Source: Candidatus Parvarchaeota archaeon (GTDB taxonomy: Archaea > Nanobdellota > Nanobdellia > Parvarchaeales > Parvarchaeaceae). Taken from it: a DNA stretch of 36,975 nt. Below the pieces are notes generated by a model. It saw only the letters and a program-made list of their open reading frames with translations, was not told where the DNA came from and did no database searches. Both the position numbers and the translations under genes were made by a program. Shown here one piece after another: positions 17,378 through 25,962 of this stretch (the first letter of the stretch is position 1; each line of letters starts with the position of its first letter). The stretch covers positions 1 through 36,975 of the forward strand of contig JAMCRO010000028.1 of assembly GCA_023380615.1 (NCBI GenBank), read 5' to 3'.

Positions 17378-18358
17378 ATGTCAGATGCAGAGCGTGGCGA
17401 TGAGATAAGAGTTGATTACAGAACAGGTATAAAAGTCATCTTCTCAAGTGTACGAAATAACAAGCCTGCGGATTTTTATAATCTTTCAGAAGACAAGTGG
17501 GAGTCTGATGTTTCCAGGTGCCCCTTTGAATACGGAAAAGAAAGTTTGAACAAGACGATAAAACTTGTAGGGGGGGATGAGCATTCCTGGAAATTGAAAG
17601 TCATAGAAAACAAGTTTCCTATGCTTTCACCCCAGTTTGATTTTGCTCCTGAAGACAGTTTTCTAACGGAAGAACCTGCTTTCGGCTACTGTGAGGTTGT
17701 ATTCGAAACTCCTTTGCACAATGTAAGGTTTTCACAATTACAGAGAGAGGATTATCTGCGCTGGCTTGATGCAATAATAGAACGGGAAGAAGCATTGTAC
17801 TCAAAAGATAGGATAAAATATGTATATACTTTTAAGAATGAAGGCCCTCGAAGCGGTGCAAGCTTATCTCATGCCCACAGCCAGATAATGGCCTTTGAGG
17901 AAATTCCCAAAACTATAAGGGAAGAGCAGGCAAAGATAAAAGAATTTTATGATAAAAATAAAGAGTGTTTGTATGAGTATGCTATTAACTATGAAAAAGA
18001 AAGGTTGTTAGCGGAAAATCAGAGTTTTATAGCTTTTGCACCATTTGGATCAAAGATGGTTTCAGAGTCGGTTATAATGCCAAAGAGACACGTAAACTAT
18101 GTCGGCCTTTTGTCAGATCAGGAGAAATCCGATTTTGTAGACATTCTTTCAAAGGTTATAAAGACCAATGATATTCTCTTTGGCAGACTTTCATACAATT
18201 TACTGTTCCATGAGCTGAAGTCGGATAGTAGCTTTCATTTTCATGTGGAGGTATATCCTCGAGTGATTACATTTGCGGCAGTAGAATTTGTAGGATTTAA
18301 TACAAATCAATTATTTCCTGAAAAATATGCTGAGATGTTTAGGTCAGCTTTAAAATAA
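17378..18358 (+). CDS. galT: Galactose-1-phosphate uridylyltransferase family protein (HIT superfamily)
   Basis: FEYGKES, GYCEVVFETPLHN, RSGASLSHAHSQIMAFEEIP (HxHxQ active-site motif), SSFHFHVEVYPR. Confidence 0.85.
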   Translation: MSDAERGDEIRVDYRTGIKVIFSSVRNNKPADFYNLSEDKWESDVSRCPFEYGKESLNKTIKLVGGDEHSWKLKVIENKFPMLSPQFDFAPEDSFLTEEPAFGYCEVVFETPLHNVRFSQLQREDYLRWLDAIIEREEALYSKDRIKYVYTFKNEGPRSGASLSHAHSQIMAFEEIPKTIREEQAKIKEFYDKNKECLYEYAINYEKERLLAENQSFIAFAPFGSKMVSESVIMPKRHVNYVGLLSDQEKSDFVDILSKVIKTNDILFGRLSYNLLFHELKSDSSFHFHVEVYPRVITFAAVEFVGFNTNQLFPEKYAEMFRSALK

Positions 18359-19288
18359 ATCTGCATTGTAATTTTCCTGCACATATTTATATACAAGGTT
18401 TCTGAATTCTTCGCTATAAAATTTAAGTGAACTCCTAAATTTTTCTATGTTCTGTTTTTCAAGATTATTGTCTATCCAGTGTTCTATTCTACCAAAGTCT
18501 CTACATTTGTAAATTTTAGAGTCTATAAGCAAACCGTATGCTTTTTTATTTTCTTTTTTGCATTGAAGGGACATAGCATCGGTTATATTTAGTTCATTGT
18601 CCTTTCCTTTCCCAACTTCTTTTAAGTATTTAATACTGTCTTTGTTTAATATATACACTCCTCCCCACATTACATTATAATTGCCATTACTGCCTTTTGC
18701 GGTGTCTAAAATGTAATCATCTGGTTTTTCTATGGCTTCTTCCATTTCTAGGAGCATATCATCAAGTTTCTTGCCTCTTACAAACCCACCACTCTTTGCA
18801 TCATCTTTTTTAACGTTATCAGCAGAAAACATCGGTCTACCATTGAAACGACTTATTATCTCTTTTAGATAATTATTTCCATTTGTGCTTTCTATAATCA
18901 AATCCCCTAATATGACTATATAATTCTGCCCTTTTAATTGGTTCTCCGCAGAGAGTATTGCATCGGCAGTTCCTCTTGGTTTCTTTGTTGTAGGGTCTTC
19001 TGTTTGATATGCGATTTTTATATTTACATCATTTAATTCAGGGTCTTTACTTAGGTCTTTCAAGTATTGGTTTTGTAGCTTAAATGATCCGTTATTATCC
19101 TCGTCTCTTCTAGTTATAACTATAATTTCCTTTATACCTACGTCTGTCAAGTTTTTAATATGGTGATATATTATAGGTTTATCTGCGTAAGGAAGAAATG
19201 GCTTTGGAACGTAGTTGCTAAATGGGCGAAGATGACTGCCATTCCCAGCAGCTAGGATTACGGCTTTGCTGATTTTTTCATCCGCCAT
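18350..19288 (-). CDS. Sugar nucleotidyltransferase (NTP_transferase family, UTP/dTTP-sugar type)
   Basis: KAVILAAGNGSHLRPFSNYVPKPFLPYADKPIIYHHIKNL; IVILGDLIIES; GGVYILNKDSIKYL. Confidence 0.85.
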   Translation of the reverse strand: MADEKISKAVILAAGNGSHLRPFSNYVPKPFLPYADKPIIYHHIKNLTDVGIKEIIVITRRDEDNNGSFKLQNQYLKDLSKDPELNDVNIKIAYQTEDPTTKKPRGTADAILSAENQLKGQNYIVILGDLIIESTNGNNYLKEIISRFNGRPMFSADNVKKDDAKSGGFVRGKKLDDMLLEMEEAIEKPDDYILDTAKGSNGNYNVMWGGVYILNKDSIKYLKEVGKGKDNELNITDAMSLQCKKENKKAYGLLIDSKIYKCRDFGRIEHWIDNNLEKQNIEKFRSSLKFYSEEFRNLVYKYVQENYNADLF

Positions 19289-19350
19289 AATATAAAAGCT
19301 AGATGAAACAAACTCATATTAATACTTTCTTTTTTCAATTTTATAGTCAA

Positions 19351-20001
19351 TCAACCGAGAAGTATGTTTTCTGTTATCAAAGCAGGTAATTTATTTACAA
19401 TTTCCTCTTCAAAATCAGTTTCCTTTGTCAGAAGTTCATTTATTGTCTTTTCAGCTTCTTCCTTTGAAATCCTTTTGTCACTTAAGTCTCTGCTTATTTC
19501 TCTGTATCTTACAGAATCTATCATCGGGAAGTTTTCATAGGTTTTTATATAAGCCAGCATTTCTTTTTTGTAGTCCTTTCCTTCTTCAAGGTTTATAATC
19601 TCCATCCATAGTTTGACTTCTCTTTCAGCGGTCTCATTGCTGTCTGAAGCATGTACTAAATTGACCCCCTTCGTCGTACCGTACCTTCCTCTTATAGATA
19701 ATGGATCGGCTTTTTCACACATTGTCTTTCCCAGTAAAGTCCTTACCTTTTCAACTACATTGTCACCGCTTGCGATTACTACCGCAAGTTCAGTTGCAGA
19801 CATGAAATTTACTAGATTATCATAGAAGAACTTTCCCTTGTGTTCTGCGTAATGCCTGTCTGCAAGAAATTCTCTTTTTGGCTTTAGCACTTCAAAAAAG
19901 TTTATGTTTACTCCAAGTTCCAGTATGCTTTTCAATGCTCTTGCACCAGAGTATCTTCGAACCATTCCATCAGGTTTAAGCAATATCAACATCTCTTCCA
20001 T
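19351..20001 (-). CDS. ndk: Nucleoside diphosphate kinase with C-terminal extension
   Basis: MEEMLILLKPDGMVRR, DRHYAEHKGKFFYDNLVNFM, IRGRYGTTKGVNLVHASDS (catalytic His); about 80 extra C-terminal residues. Confidence 0.9.
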   Translation of the reverse strand: MEEMLILLKPDGMVRRYSGARALKSILELGVNINFFEVLKPKREFLADRHYAEHKGKFFYDNLVNFMSATELAVVIASGDNVVEKVRTLLGKTMCEKADPLSIRGRYGTTKGVNLVHASDSNETAEREVKLWMEIINLEEGKDYKKEMLAYIKTYENFPMIDSVRYREISRDLSDKRISKEEAEKTINELLTKETDFEEEIVNKLPALITENILLG

Positions 20002-20137
20002 TTTTTAATTAGAGGGTTATTATATAAATATCTTATAGTTTTTAATAAAATGAAATGGCTTTTTGGATTTTTAAAAAATTAGTTAACTTTATTAGTGATA
20101 ACAACATATTTAATACAATTATCCAGAGGTTTGAAAT

Positions 20138-21853
20138 ATGAGGTCACCAATATGCGCTTTTTTAGGACATGTAGATGCGGGGAAGACCAGTATAATGGAC
20201 GCCATAAGGGATACAATGAATGCATACAAGGAAACAGGCGGTCTTACTCAAAACATCGGTTCAACGGAAGTGCCGACGGACAGGATAAAAGAGATAGCCA
20301 GTGATCTGCTTTCCAAATTCAACATAAACATAAAAGTTCCCAGCATAATCTTTATCGATTCCCCAGGGCATGAGGCATTCGTCACCTTAAGAAAAAGAGG
20401 TGCATCGATTGCAGACATAGCGATATTAACAGTAGACATAACAGAAGGCATACAAAATCAAACCATAGAGTCTATTGAAATCCTTAAATCCTATAAAACA
20501 CCCTTTTTAATAGCTCTTACAAAGATAGACACAATCAGGGGCTTTTATAAATTAGAGAACAGTTCCTTCATTGATTTTATAGCAAAGCAGAATCAGGACT
20601 ATGCACAGAAACTGGACGAAAAAGTATACAATATCATTTCTGATTTTCTAAATTACGGTTTTGAGGCGGAAAGGTATGACAGGATAAAGGAGTTTACAAA
20701 GCAGATAGCGGTTATACCTTTGTCATCCGTGAATGGGATTGGGATAAAGGACCTAATTGTCATGATAATAGGATTAAGTCAAAGGTATCTAGAACTTGAA
20801 AAGCAGGAATCAAACAGTGCGGCAATACTCGAGGAAAAGAATGTAAAAGGCCTAGGAAAAGTATATGATGCAATTGTTTATTCTGGAAAGATATCAGTCG
20901 GAGATTCGGTAATAGTACAAACACAGGATGGAACGGCTGAAGACAAGATAAAGGGGATAATGCGGCTTATACCTTTAGAAGAAAGCAGAGAGAATTTTGG
21001 TAAGTACGAAAGCCTTTCATCTATTGAGGCAACTGCTCCGATAAGGCTTATCCTGCGAGAACCGAATGCAATGATCGGTACCTCTATAATAGTTTTTTCT
21101 TCTGAAGAAGAAAAAAGGAAGATAATAGAAGATATAAACAAAGAAAACGTCGGACAAAACAACGATGAAAGCAAAGGTTTGGTCGTTTGTGCCGATTCGA
21201 TAGGAAGCATAGATGCGATAAAAAACATAGCAAGTTCCTTCGGAATAGAAGTTGGAAAAACAAAGATAGGCGAGCCTTCAAAGATAGATATAACGACGGC
21301 AGGGGTGAACGGCGGTGCACTGATGTGTTTCAACGTTTCAATATCTAGGCAGACGGAAGGCATAGCGGAAGAATACGGCGTAAAGATAATCAGTGCAAAT
21401 TCAATATACACTTTGTTTGACAGTTACAATGAATTTGAAAGGGAATTAAAGAACATGAACCTTGAGAAGAAGCTGGAAAGGCTGAAGCTTCCTTCCAAGT
21501 TTGTATTCATAAAGGGAAACATCTTTCGTCGTTCAAGTCCATGCGTATTTGGAGTTGAAGTGCTGGCAGGAGAAATACGGCCGAATTATCCAGTTATAAA
21601 TTCAAAAGGGGAAAGAATTGGCAGGATCATTGACATAGAATCGGATAAGATGAAGCTCAACAAGGCAGTAAAGGGAGAGAAGGTTGCGATTAGTGTAGAC
21701 GATGCAGTTTATGGCAGGAACATACTAGAGGGAGACGTTCTTTATACCGACATAAGCATGCCAGATGTAATGAAGTTTGATGATATTTCTGCAGAGCTTA
21801 CGGATGATTACAGGGAAGCACTATCAGAGACAAGAAAAATAAAGGGGATTTAA
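20138..21853 (+). CDS. infB: Archaeal translation initiation factor IF-2 (aIF5B)
   Basis: RSPICAFLGHVDAGKTSIMDAIRDT, GGLTQNIGSTEVP, FIDSPGHEAF, ALTKIDTI; C-term RRSSPCVFGVEVLAGEIRPNYPV. Confidence 0.94.
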   Translation: MRSPICAFLGHVDAGKTSIMDAIRDTMNAYKETGGLTQNIGSTEVPTDRIKEIASDLLSKFNINIKVPSIIFIDSPGHEAFVTLRKRGASIADIAILTVDITEGIQNQTIESIEILKSYKTPFLIALTKIDTIRGFYKLENSSFIDFIAKQNQDYAQKLDEKVYNIISDFLNYGFEAERYDRIKEFTKQIAVIPLSSVNGIGIKDLIVMIIGLSQRYLELEKQESNSAAILEEKNVKGLGKVYDAIVYSGKISVGDSVIVQTQDGTAEDKIKGIMRLIPLEESRENFGKYESLSSIEATAPIRLILREPNAMIGTSIIVFSSEEEKRKIIEDINKENVGQNNDESKGLVVCADSIGSIDAIKNIASSFGIEVGKTKIGEPSKIDITTAGVNGGALMCFNVSISRQTEGIAEEYGVKIISANSIYTLFDSYNEFERELKNMNLEKKLERLKLPSKFVFIKGNIFRRSSPCVFGVEVLAGEIRPNYPVINSKGERIGRIIDIESDKMKLNKAVKGEKVAISVDDAVYGRNILEGDVLYTDISMPDVMKFDDISAELTDDYREALSETRKIKGI

Positions 21854-22671
21854 GGCCAATTCTTAATTGCCTTTTCATACAAGTCCATGCTGTCGCAAGG
21901 CAGCCATTTCCCAGCATAAATAAATCCGTCAATAATCCTTTTTTCTGCCAATTGTTCAAATATCTTTGATATGTTTGATTCACCTGTCGGTATAAAGCTA
22001 AGAAATGCCGGATTGATTACGTAGATTCCTGCATTCACAAGATGCGATATCTGTTCGGTTTTGGGTTTTTCTATAAATTTTACTATTTTGTTTCCTTCCA
22101 TCTCAACTACTCCAAACTGAGAAACGTCATCCTGAGAAACCAATGCGATCGTTGCCATTGCTTTATCTTTCTTGTGGAATTCATACATCTTGTTTAAATC
22201 AAAATCAAACAGATTATCACCGTTTAGAACGATAAAGTCATCATGGAAAATGTTCTGGTTCTTCTTTATCGCTCCGCCAGTACCCATCGGAGAAGTTTCC
22301 TCCGAATATCTTATTCTTACCCCGAATTTGCTGCCATCTCCAAAGTATTCCTTGATTTTGCTCCCTAGGTAGCCTATTGATATTATTATGTCTATGAATT
22401 CAGCTTTTTTGAGCTGCTCTATTACGTGTTCAAGTATAGGCCTTCCATTAACGGGCATCATCGGCTTTGGTATCTCATATGTAAGCGGCCTTAACCTAGT
22501 ACCAGAGCCGCCTGCCAGTATCAGGGCCATCTTGTTTTTATTTGGTTCGAAATGCTCCTTTATTAATCGTTCTATTGCTATTGATCTATTGGGCACGTTT
22601 ATTCCGTCTACGGTTTTGTCTATCTTTTCAAGTGTTTTTTCGTTTATAGTTATCGTTATTCTTTTCTTCAT
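21850..22671 (-). CDS. Ribbon-helix-helix domain fused to sugar nucleotidyltransferase
   Basis: N-term MKKRITITINEKTLEKIDKTVDGINVPNRSIAIERLIKEHF (RHH/CopG-like), then MALILAGGSGTRLRPLTYEIPKPMMPVNGRPILEHVIEQL (NDP-sugar pyrophosphorylase). Confidence 0.88.
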   Translation of the reverse strand: MKKRITITINEKTLEKIDKTVDGINVPNRSIAIERLIKEHFEPNKNKMALILAGGSGTRLRPLTYEIPKPMMPVNGRPILEHVIEQLKKAEFIDIIISIGYLGSKIKEYFGDGSKFGVRIRYSEETSPMGTGGAIKKNQNIFHDDFIVLNGDNLFDFDLNKMYEFHKKDKAMATIALVSQDDVSQFGVVEMEGNKIVKFIEKPKTEQISHLVNAGIYVINPAFLSFIPTGESNISKIFEQLAEKRIIDGFIYAGKWLPCDSMDLYEKAIKNWP

Positions 22672-22689
22672 ATAAAGTATTACTTTATA

Positions 22690-23838
22690 TTATTTATAAG
22701 TCTTTTCCAGAATTGAAGATACAGCGTTTTCTAGGTTTTTCATGAATCTTTTTTCATCGTATCTTGTTGAGTTATTTGCCCCTTTAATCAATTTTGCATA
22801 GAGTTTTTTGTCAAGCGTTCTATTGAGCGTGTCTGCTATGCTTTTTTCATCGGCGTTTACAAGTAGGCCGTTCTCTCCATTTTTTATGAATTCTCTTGGC
22901 CCTCCTTCATTCACTGATATAACCGGCTTTCCGTATGCAAGTGATTCTAAAGGAGTAAGTCCGGTGTCCTCATTTATTGCAAGGAACAAGGTAGCATAGC
23001 ATTTTCTGTAAAAATCCGTAAGCTCTTTCTCGGATAAGTTTTCCTTTATTATTACGTTTTTGCTTTCTAGTTTTTTCAGGCTTTCAAAGTATTTCTTATC
23101 TTCTGCGAAACCACCTAAAATTAATTTAAATCCGTTTTTAGGCATGTCGGAAAGATTGAATGCCTTTATTGCAAGATCTTGTCTCTTGTATTTTATGAAC
23201 CTGCTTGGATAAAAGATTATTTTTTCCGTTTTTCCGCCCTTTTTTATTTTGGAATAGTTTACGTGCGGACCAAGATTGAATATTCTCTCTTCATTTATCA
23301 GCCCATAATTCACTAACCTTTCCTTCACCTCATTGCTGAAAACCAATGCATAATCTATTTTTTTCCATGCAGATTTTTCCATTAATCTATAGAATGAAAC
23401 TATAAACGGCAAGGTTATCTTGTTTTTCATGTTTTGTCTTCTATAATATTCATACATGGTATGGGCAACTCTCAAAGGGGTATGACACATCGCAACCGTT
23501 CTCTTATGTCTATTTCTAAATGTTATAAATTCAGCTATTCCCGCAGTTGAAATCATGAATATATCGTAATCTTCTAAATTTGGTATCTTTGTCAGCAATA
23601 GCGACTTGAAAAGACTGGTTCCCCTTCCGATGAATCCCTTTGGTTCTGCATTTCCAAGTACCTTAACGTTGTATTTTCCGAAATCATCGAATGTATTTTT
23701 TTTGTCATAAAAAAACGTGAAAACATCACTTTTGTATTTTTTGTCCTCTAAGACTTTGAGAATTGCCCTCTCAACCCCTCCTTTACTTTTTATCCAGGGT
23801 ACAAATATTGCCATTTTTATTTTGTCTTTTGATACCAT
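22690..23838 (-). CDS. Glycosyltransferase family 4 (GT-B) protein
   Basis: KIIFYPSRFIKYKRQDLAIKAF; EDTGLTPLESLAYGKPVISVNEGGPREFI: GT4 E-x7-E-like motif. Confidence 0.88.
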   Translation of the reverse strand: MVSKDKIKMAIFVPWIKSKGGVERAILKVLEDKKYKSDVFTFFYDKKNTFDDFGKYNVKVLGNAEPKGFIGRGTSLFKSLLLTKIPNLEDYDIFMISTAGIAEFITFRNRHKRTVAMCHTPLRVAHTMYEYYRRQNMKNKITLPFIVSFYRLMEKSAWKKIDYALVFSNEVKERLVNYGLINEERIFNLGPHVNYSKIKKGGKTEKIIFYPSRFIKYKRQDLAIKAFNLSDMPKNGFKLILGGFAEDKKYFESLKKLESKNVIIKENLSEKELTDFYRKCYATLFLAINEDTGLTPLESLAYGKPVISVNEGGPREFIKNGENGLLVNADEKSIADTLNRTLDKKLYAKLIKGANNSTRYDEKRFMKNLENAVSSILEKTYK

Positions 23839-23875
23839 TCAATATTTAATACTTAAAAGACCAATATTAATATTT

Positions 23876-24562
23876 ATGTCATATAACAAGAAAGGGCAGT
23901 ATTCCATAGAATATACAATAATAATAGGTATTGGTATAAGCATCATAGCGGCATTTGTAATATACGTTGCACTTTTTTACGGTTCATTTGCTTCTGGTTC
24001 GGCGGCAAGCCAGATAACCACTGTATCGAGCGACCTTGCTAATGAAGTCAGCTATGTTGCTTCGCAGGGCCCTGGGTCTATGCAGGCTTTCCCCATCACT
24101 ATTCCTTTGATTCAGTCGCAGTATTCTTTTTTCTGTGGAAATCTCATAAAGCTGCAGACTACTACTGAGCTAGGCATATCCGATGCGATTGAAAACGTAT
24201 CAGGAATGCTTCCTTTATCAGGCGGTACATTCGATGCATTTGCAAGAGACGAAAATGGCAGTGCTTTGATAGGCCTTGATTTTTCAATATCTCTAATTCA
24301 ATTGACTTATTCCCTTTCTTCAAACATATTGTCTTATTCCATGTCTTTCTATAATTACTCCAATGACTTGAAGGGAACTTCTTTTAACGTAAGCCTTTTT
24401 TCTACGGACGGATTATATTTAACTAGTGTTATCGGTTCTACCAGTTCGGGCCAGGCCACAGGTACATTAACTTTGCCTTCTGCCGCTCCTAGACAGTATG
24501 TTCTTGAGGTGTACCCTACAGGATCTGGAGATTACTACTCAACATGCATCAGTGTTTCATAA
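23876..24562 (+). CDS. Archaeal type IV pilin-like protein with canonical class III signal peptide
   Basis: MSYNKKGQYSIEYTIIIGIGISIIAAFVIYVALFYG: KGQ-x-S-x-E then hydrophobic helix. ORF track start 23717 lies inside the divergent GT gene; ATG 23876 preferred. Confidence 0.8.
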   Translation: MSYNKKGQYSIEYTIIIGIGISIIAAFVIYVALFYGSFASGSAASQITTVSSDLANEVSYVASQGPGSMQAFPITIPLIQSQYSFFCGNLIKLQTTTELGISDAIENVSGMLPLSGGTFDAFARDENGSALIGLDFSISLIQLTYSLSSNILSYSMSFYNYSNDLKGTSFNVSLFSTDGLYLTSVIGSTSSGQATGTLTLPSAAPRQYVLEVYPTGSGDYYSTCISVS

Positions 24563-24633
24563 TTTACAGCATAAAAAATACAAAACGGTTCTATAAAATA
24601 ATCAAAGTTTACTGTCTGATTATATAATGTATT

Positions 24634-24654
24634 AATAAGCAACGGCTGCTTATT
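24634..24654. repeat. Perfect 8-bp inverted repeat with 5-nt spacer upstream of small ORF
   Basis: AATAAGCA-ACGGC-TGCTTATT, 18 bp before the ATG at 24673. Confidence 0.7.
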
Positions 24655-24672
24655 GTGTTATAATAGCAAACT

Positions 24673-24900
24673 ATGGTACAAAAAGAAAGCATTATTTGTC
24701 CGGAATGGAGAATTAAACTCCTGAAAAAACTGGATTTAGTACTTATCCTGTTTGAATTTGTTTTAAGTGTGATTTTTGTTTTGGTGTCATACCTTGTAAA
24801 AAACATATATTTTAGGGGAGTGGGTATAGGCTTATTGATTGCATGGGTAACAAGCGCTGTAGCATACCTGTTCAAGAAGAAGGCTCCTAAAAGGTATTGA
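24673..24900 (+). CDS. Small two-TM membrane protein
   Basis: 75 aa, two hydrophobic helices, basic C-terminus (LFKKKAPKRY); isolated gene. Confidence 0.6.
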   Translation: MVQKESIICPEWRIKLLKKLDLVLILFEFVLSVIFVLVSYLVKNIYFRGVGIGLLIAWVTSAVAYLFKKKAPKRY

Positions 24901-24950
24901 TTAAATCATGAAAAATGGGGATTAAGACACAAAATCCTATAAAACGAAAG

Positions 24951-24959
24951 CTTTAAATA
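24951..24959 (+). promoter_or_regulatory. TATA box of the TFB gene
   Basis: CGAAAGCTTTAAATAC (BRE-like purines plus TTTAAATA) about 33 bp upstream of ATG 24988. Confidence 0.55.
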
Positions 24960-24987
24960 CTAGCTGCTATCATACTATATAAATCTT

Positions 24988-25911
24988 ATGAAAGTAGTAA
25001 CAAGCAAGTATAATGTTAAATGTCCATCTTGTGGTAGTGACGCAGTTATCTATGACAAGACAACTGGTGAGTTAGTATGTCAGAAATGCGGATACGTCAT
25101 AGAGAGTGATACGATAGATTACGGAAGGGAATGGCGTTCTTTTGAAGATGAAAGAGATGAAGGAAAAGGAAGAATGGGCTCTCCATTAAGTTATGCAAAA
25201 TATGATAAAGGTACAAGTACTGTAATAGGAAAGGCGAGCGAGTCCATAAAATTGTCAAATGCTAACAGGAGAACTTTCTATAAATTAAGGAAATGGCAGC
25301 CAAGGATATCCACTGCATATGAAAGGAATTTAAAGTTTGCACTTACAGAGTTAAGGCATGCCAGCAACCGTTTGCACGTTTCAAATATAATACAGGAAGA
25401 AGCGGCTAAAATGTACAGGGAAGCTATAACAAGGAGATTAGTAAGAGGCAGGTCGATGGAAAGCGTTATTGCTGGAGCACTTTATGCTGCAGCAAGAAAA
25501 CACAACCGACCGATAACATTGGATGAAATTTCGGATACCTTTGAGGTCGAAAGAAAAGAAGTCGGAAAGGCATACAGATTGTTATGCAGGGAATTAGGAA
25601 TAAAAATACTGCCAACTTCACCAAGCGATTACATATACAAATTTGCTTCCGAACTAGGGGTTTCAAATAAAACCGTTTCTGATGCAGTAAAACTGCTTAA
25701 AGAAGCAGAGGATAAAGGGCTTACCAGCGGCAAGGGACCTATGGGCATAGCAGCCGCAGTGCTTTACGTTGCAACTCTCATAAACAAGGAAAAGAAGACG
25801 CAAAGGGATGCTGCAAAGGCCGCAGGTATAACAGAAGTCACGATAAGAAACAGGTACAAGGAACTTTACAGGGTTTTAAACCTTAAAGAAAGGTTTAAGA
25901 TAGACGATTAA
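24988..25911 (+). CDS. tfb: Transcription initiation factor IIB (TFB)
   Basis: Zn ribbon CPSCGSDAVIYDKTTGELVCQKCGYVIES; EWRSFEDE; two cyclin-fold repeats. Confidence 0.97.
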   Translation: MKVVTSKYNVKCPSCGSDAVIYDKTTGELVCQKCGYVIESDTIDYGREWRSFEDERDEGKGRMGSPLSYAKYDKGTSTVIGKASESIKLSNANRRTFYKLRKWQPRISTAYERNLKFALTELRHASNRLHVSNIIQEEAAKMYREAITRRLVRGRSMESVIAGALYAAARKHNRPITLDEISDTFEVERKEVGKAYRLLCRELGIKILPTSPSDYIYKFASELGVSNKTVSDAVKLLKEAEDKGLTSGKGPMGIAAAVLYVATLINKEKKTQRDAAKAAGITEVTIRNRYKELYRVLNLKERFKIDD

Positions 25912-25962
25912 AGTTAGCATAAGTAAAAACCTTATTAAACATATACTTGCCTTTTTATTAGT

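Noticed and set aside
20878-21411. 177-aa antisense ORF inside infB
   Set aside because: Opposite strand of a well-conserved gene, no recognisable domain or RBS.
23717-23875. Upstream extension of the pilin ORF in the track
   Set aside because: Overlaps the divergent glycosyltransferase; the KGQYSIEY signal peptide fixes the start at 23876.
24634-24654. Reading the inverted repeat as an intrinsic terminator of the pilin gene
   Set aside because: About 70 bp past the stop and not followed by a U-tract; upstream position relative to the next gene fits regulation better.
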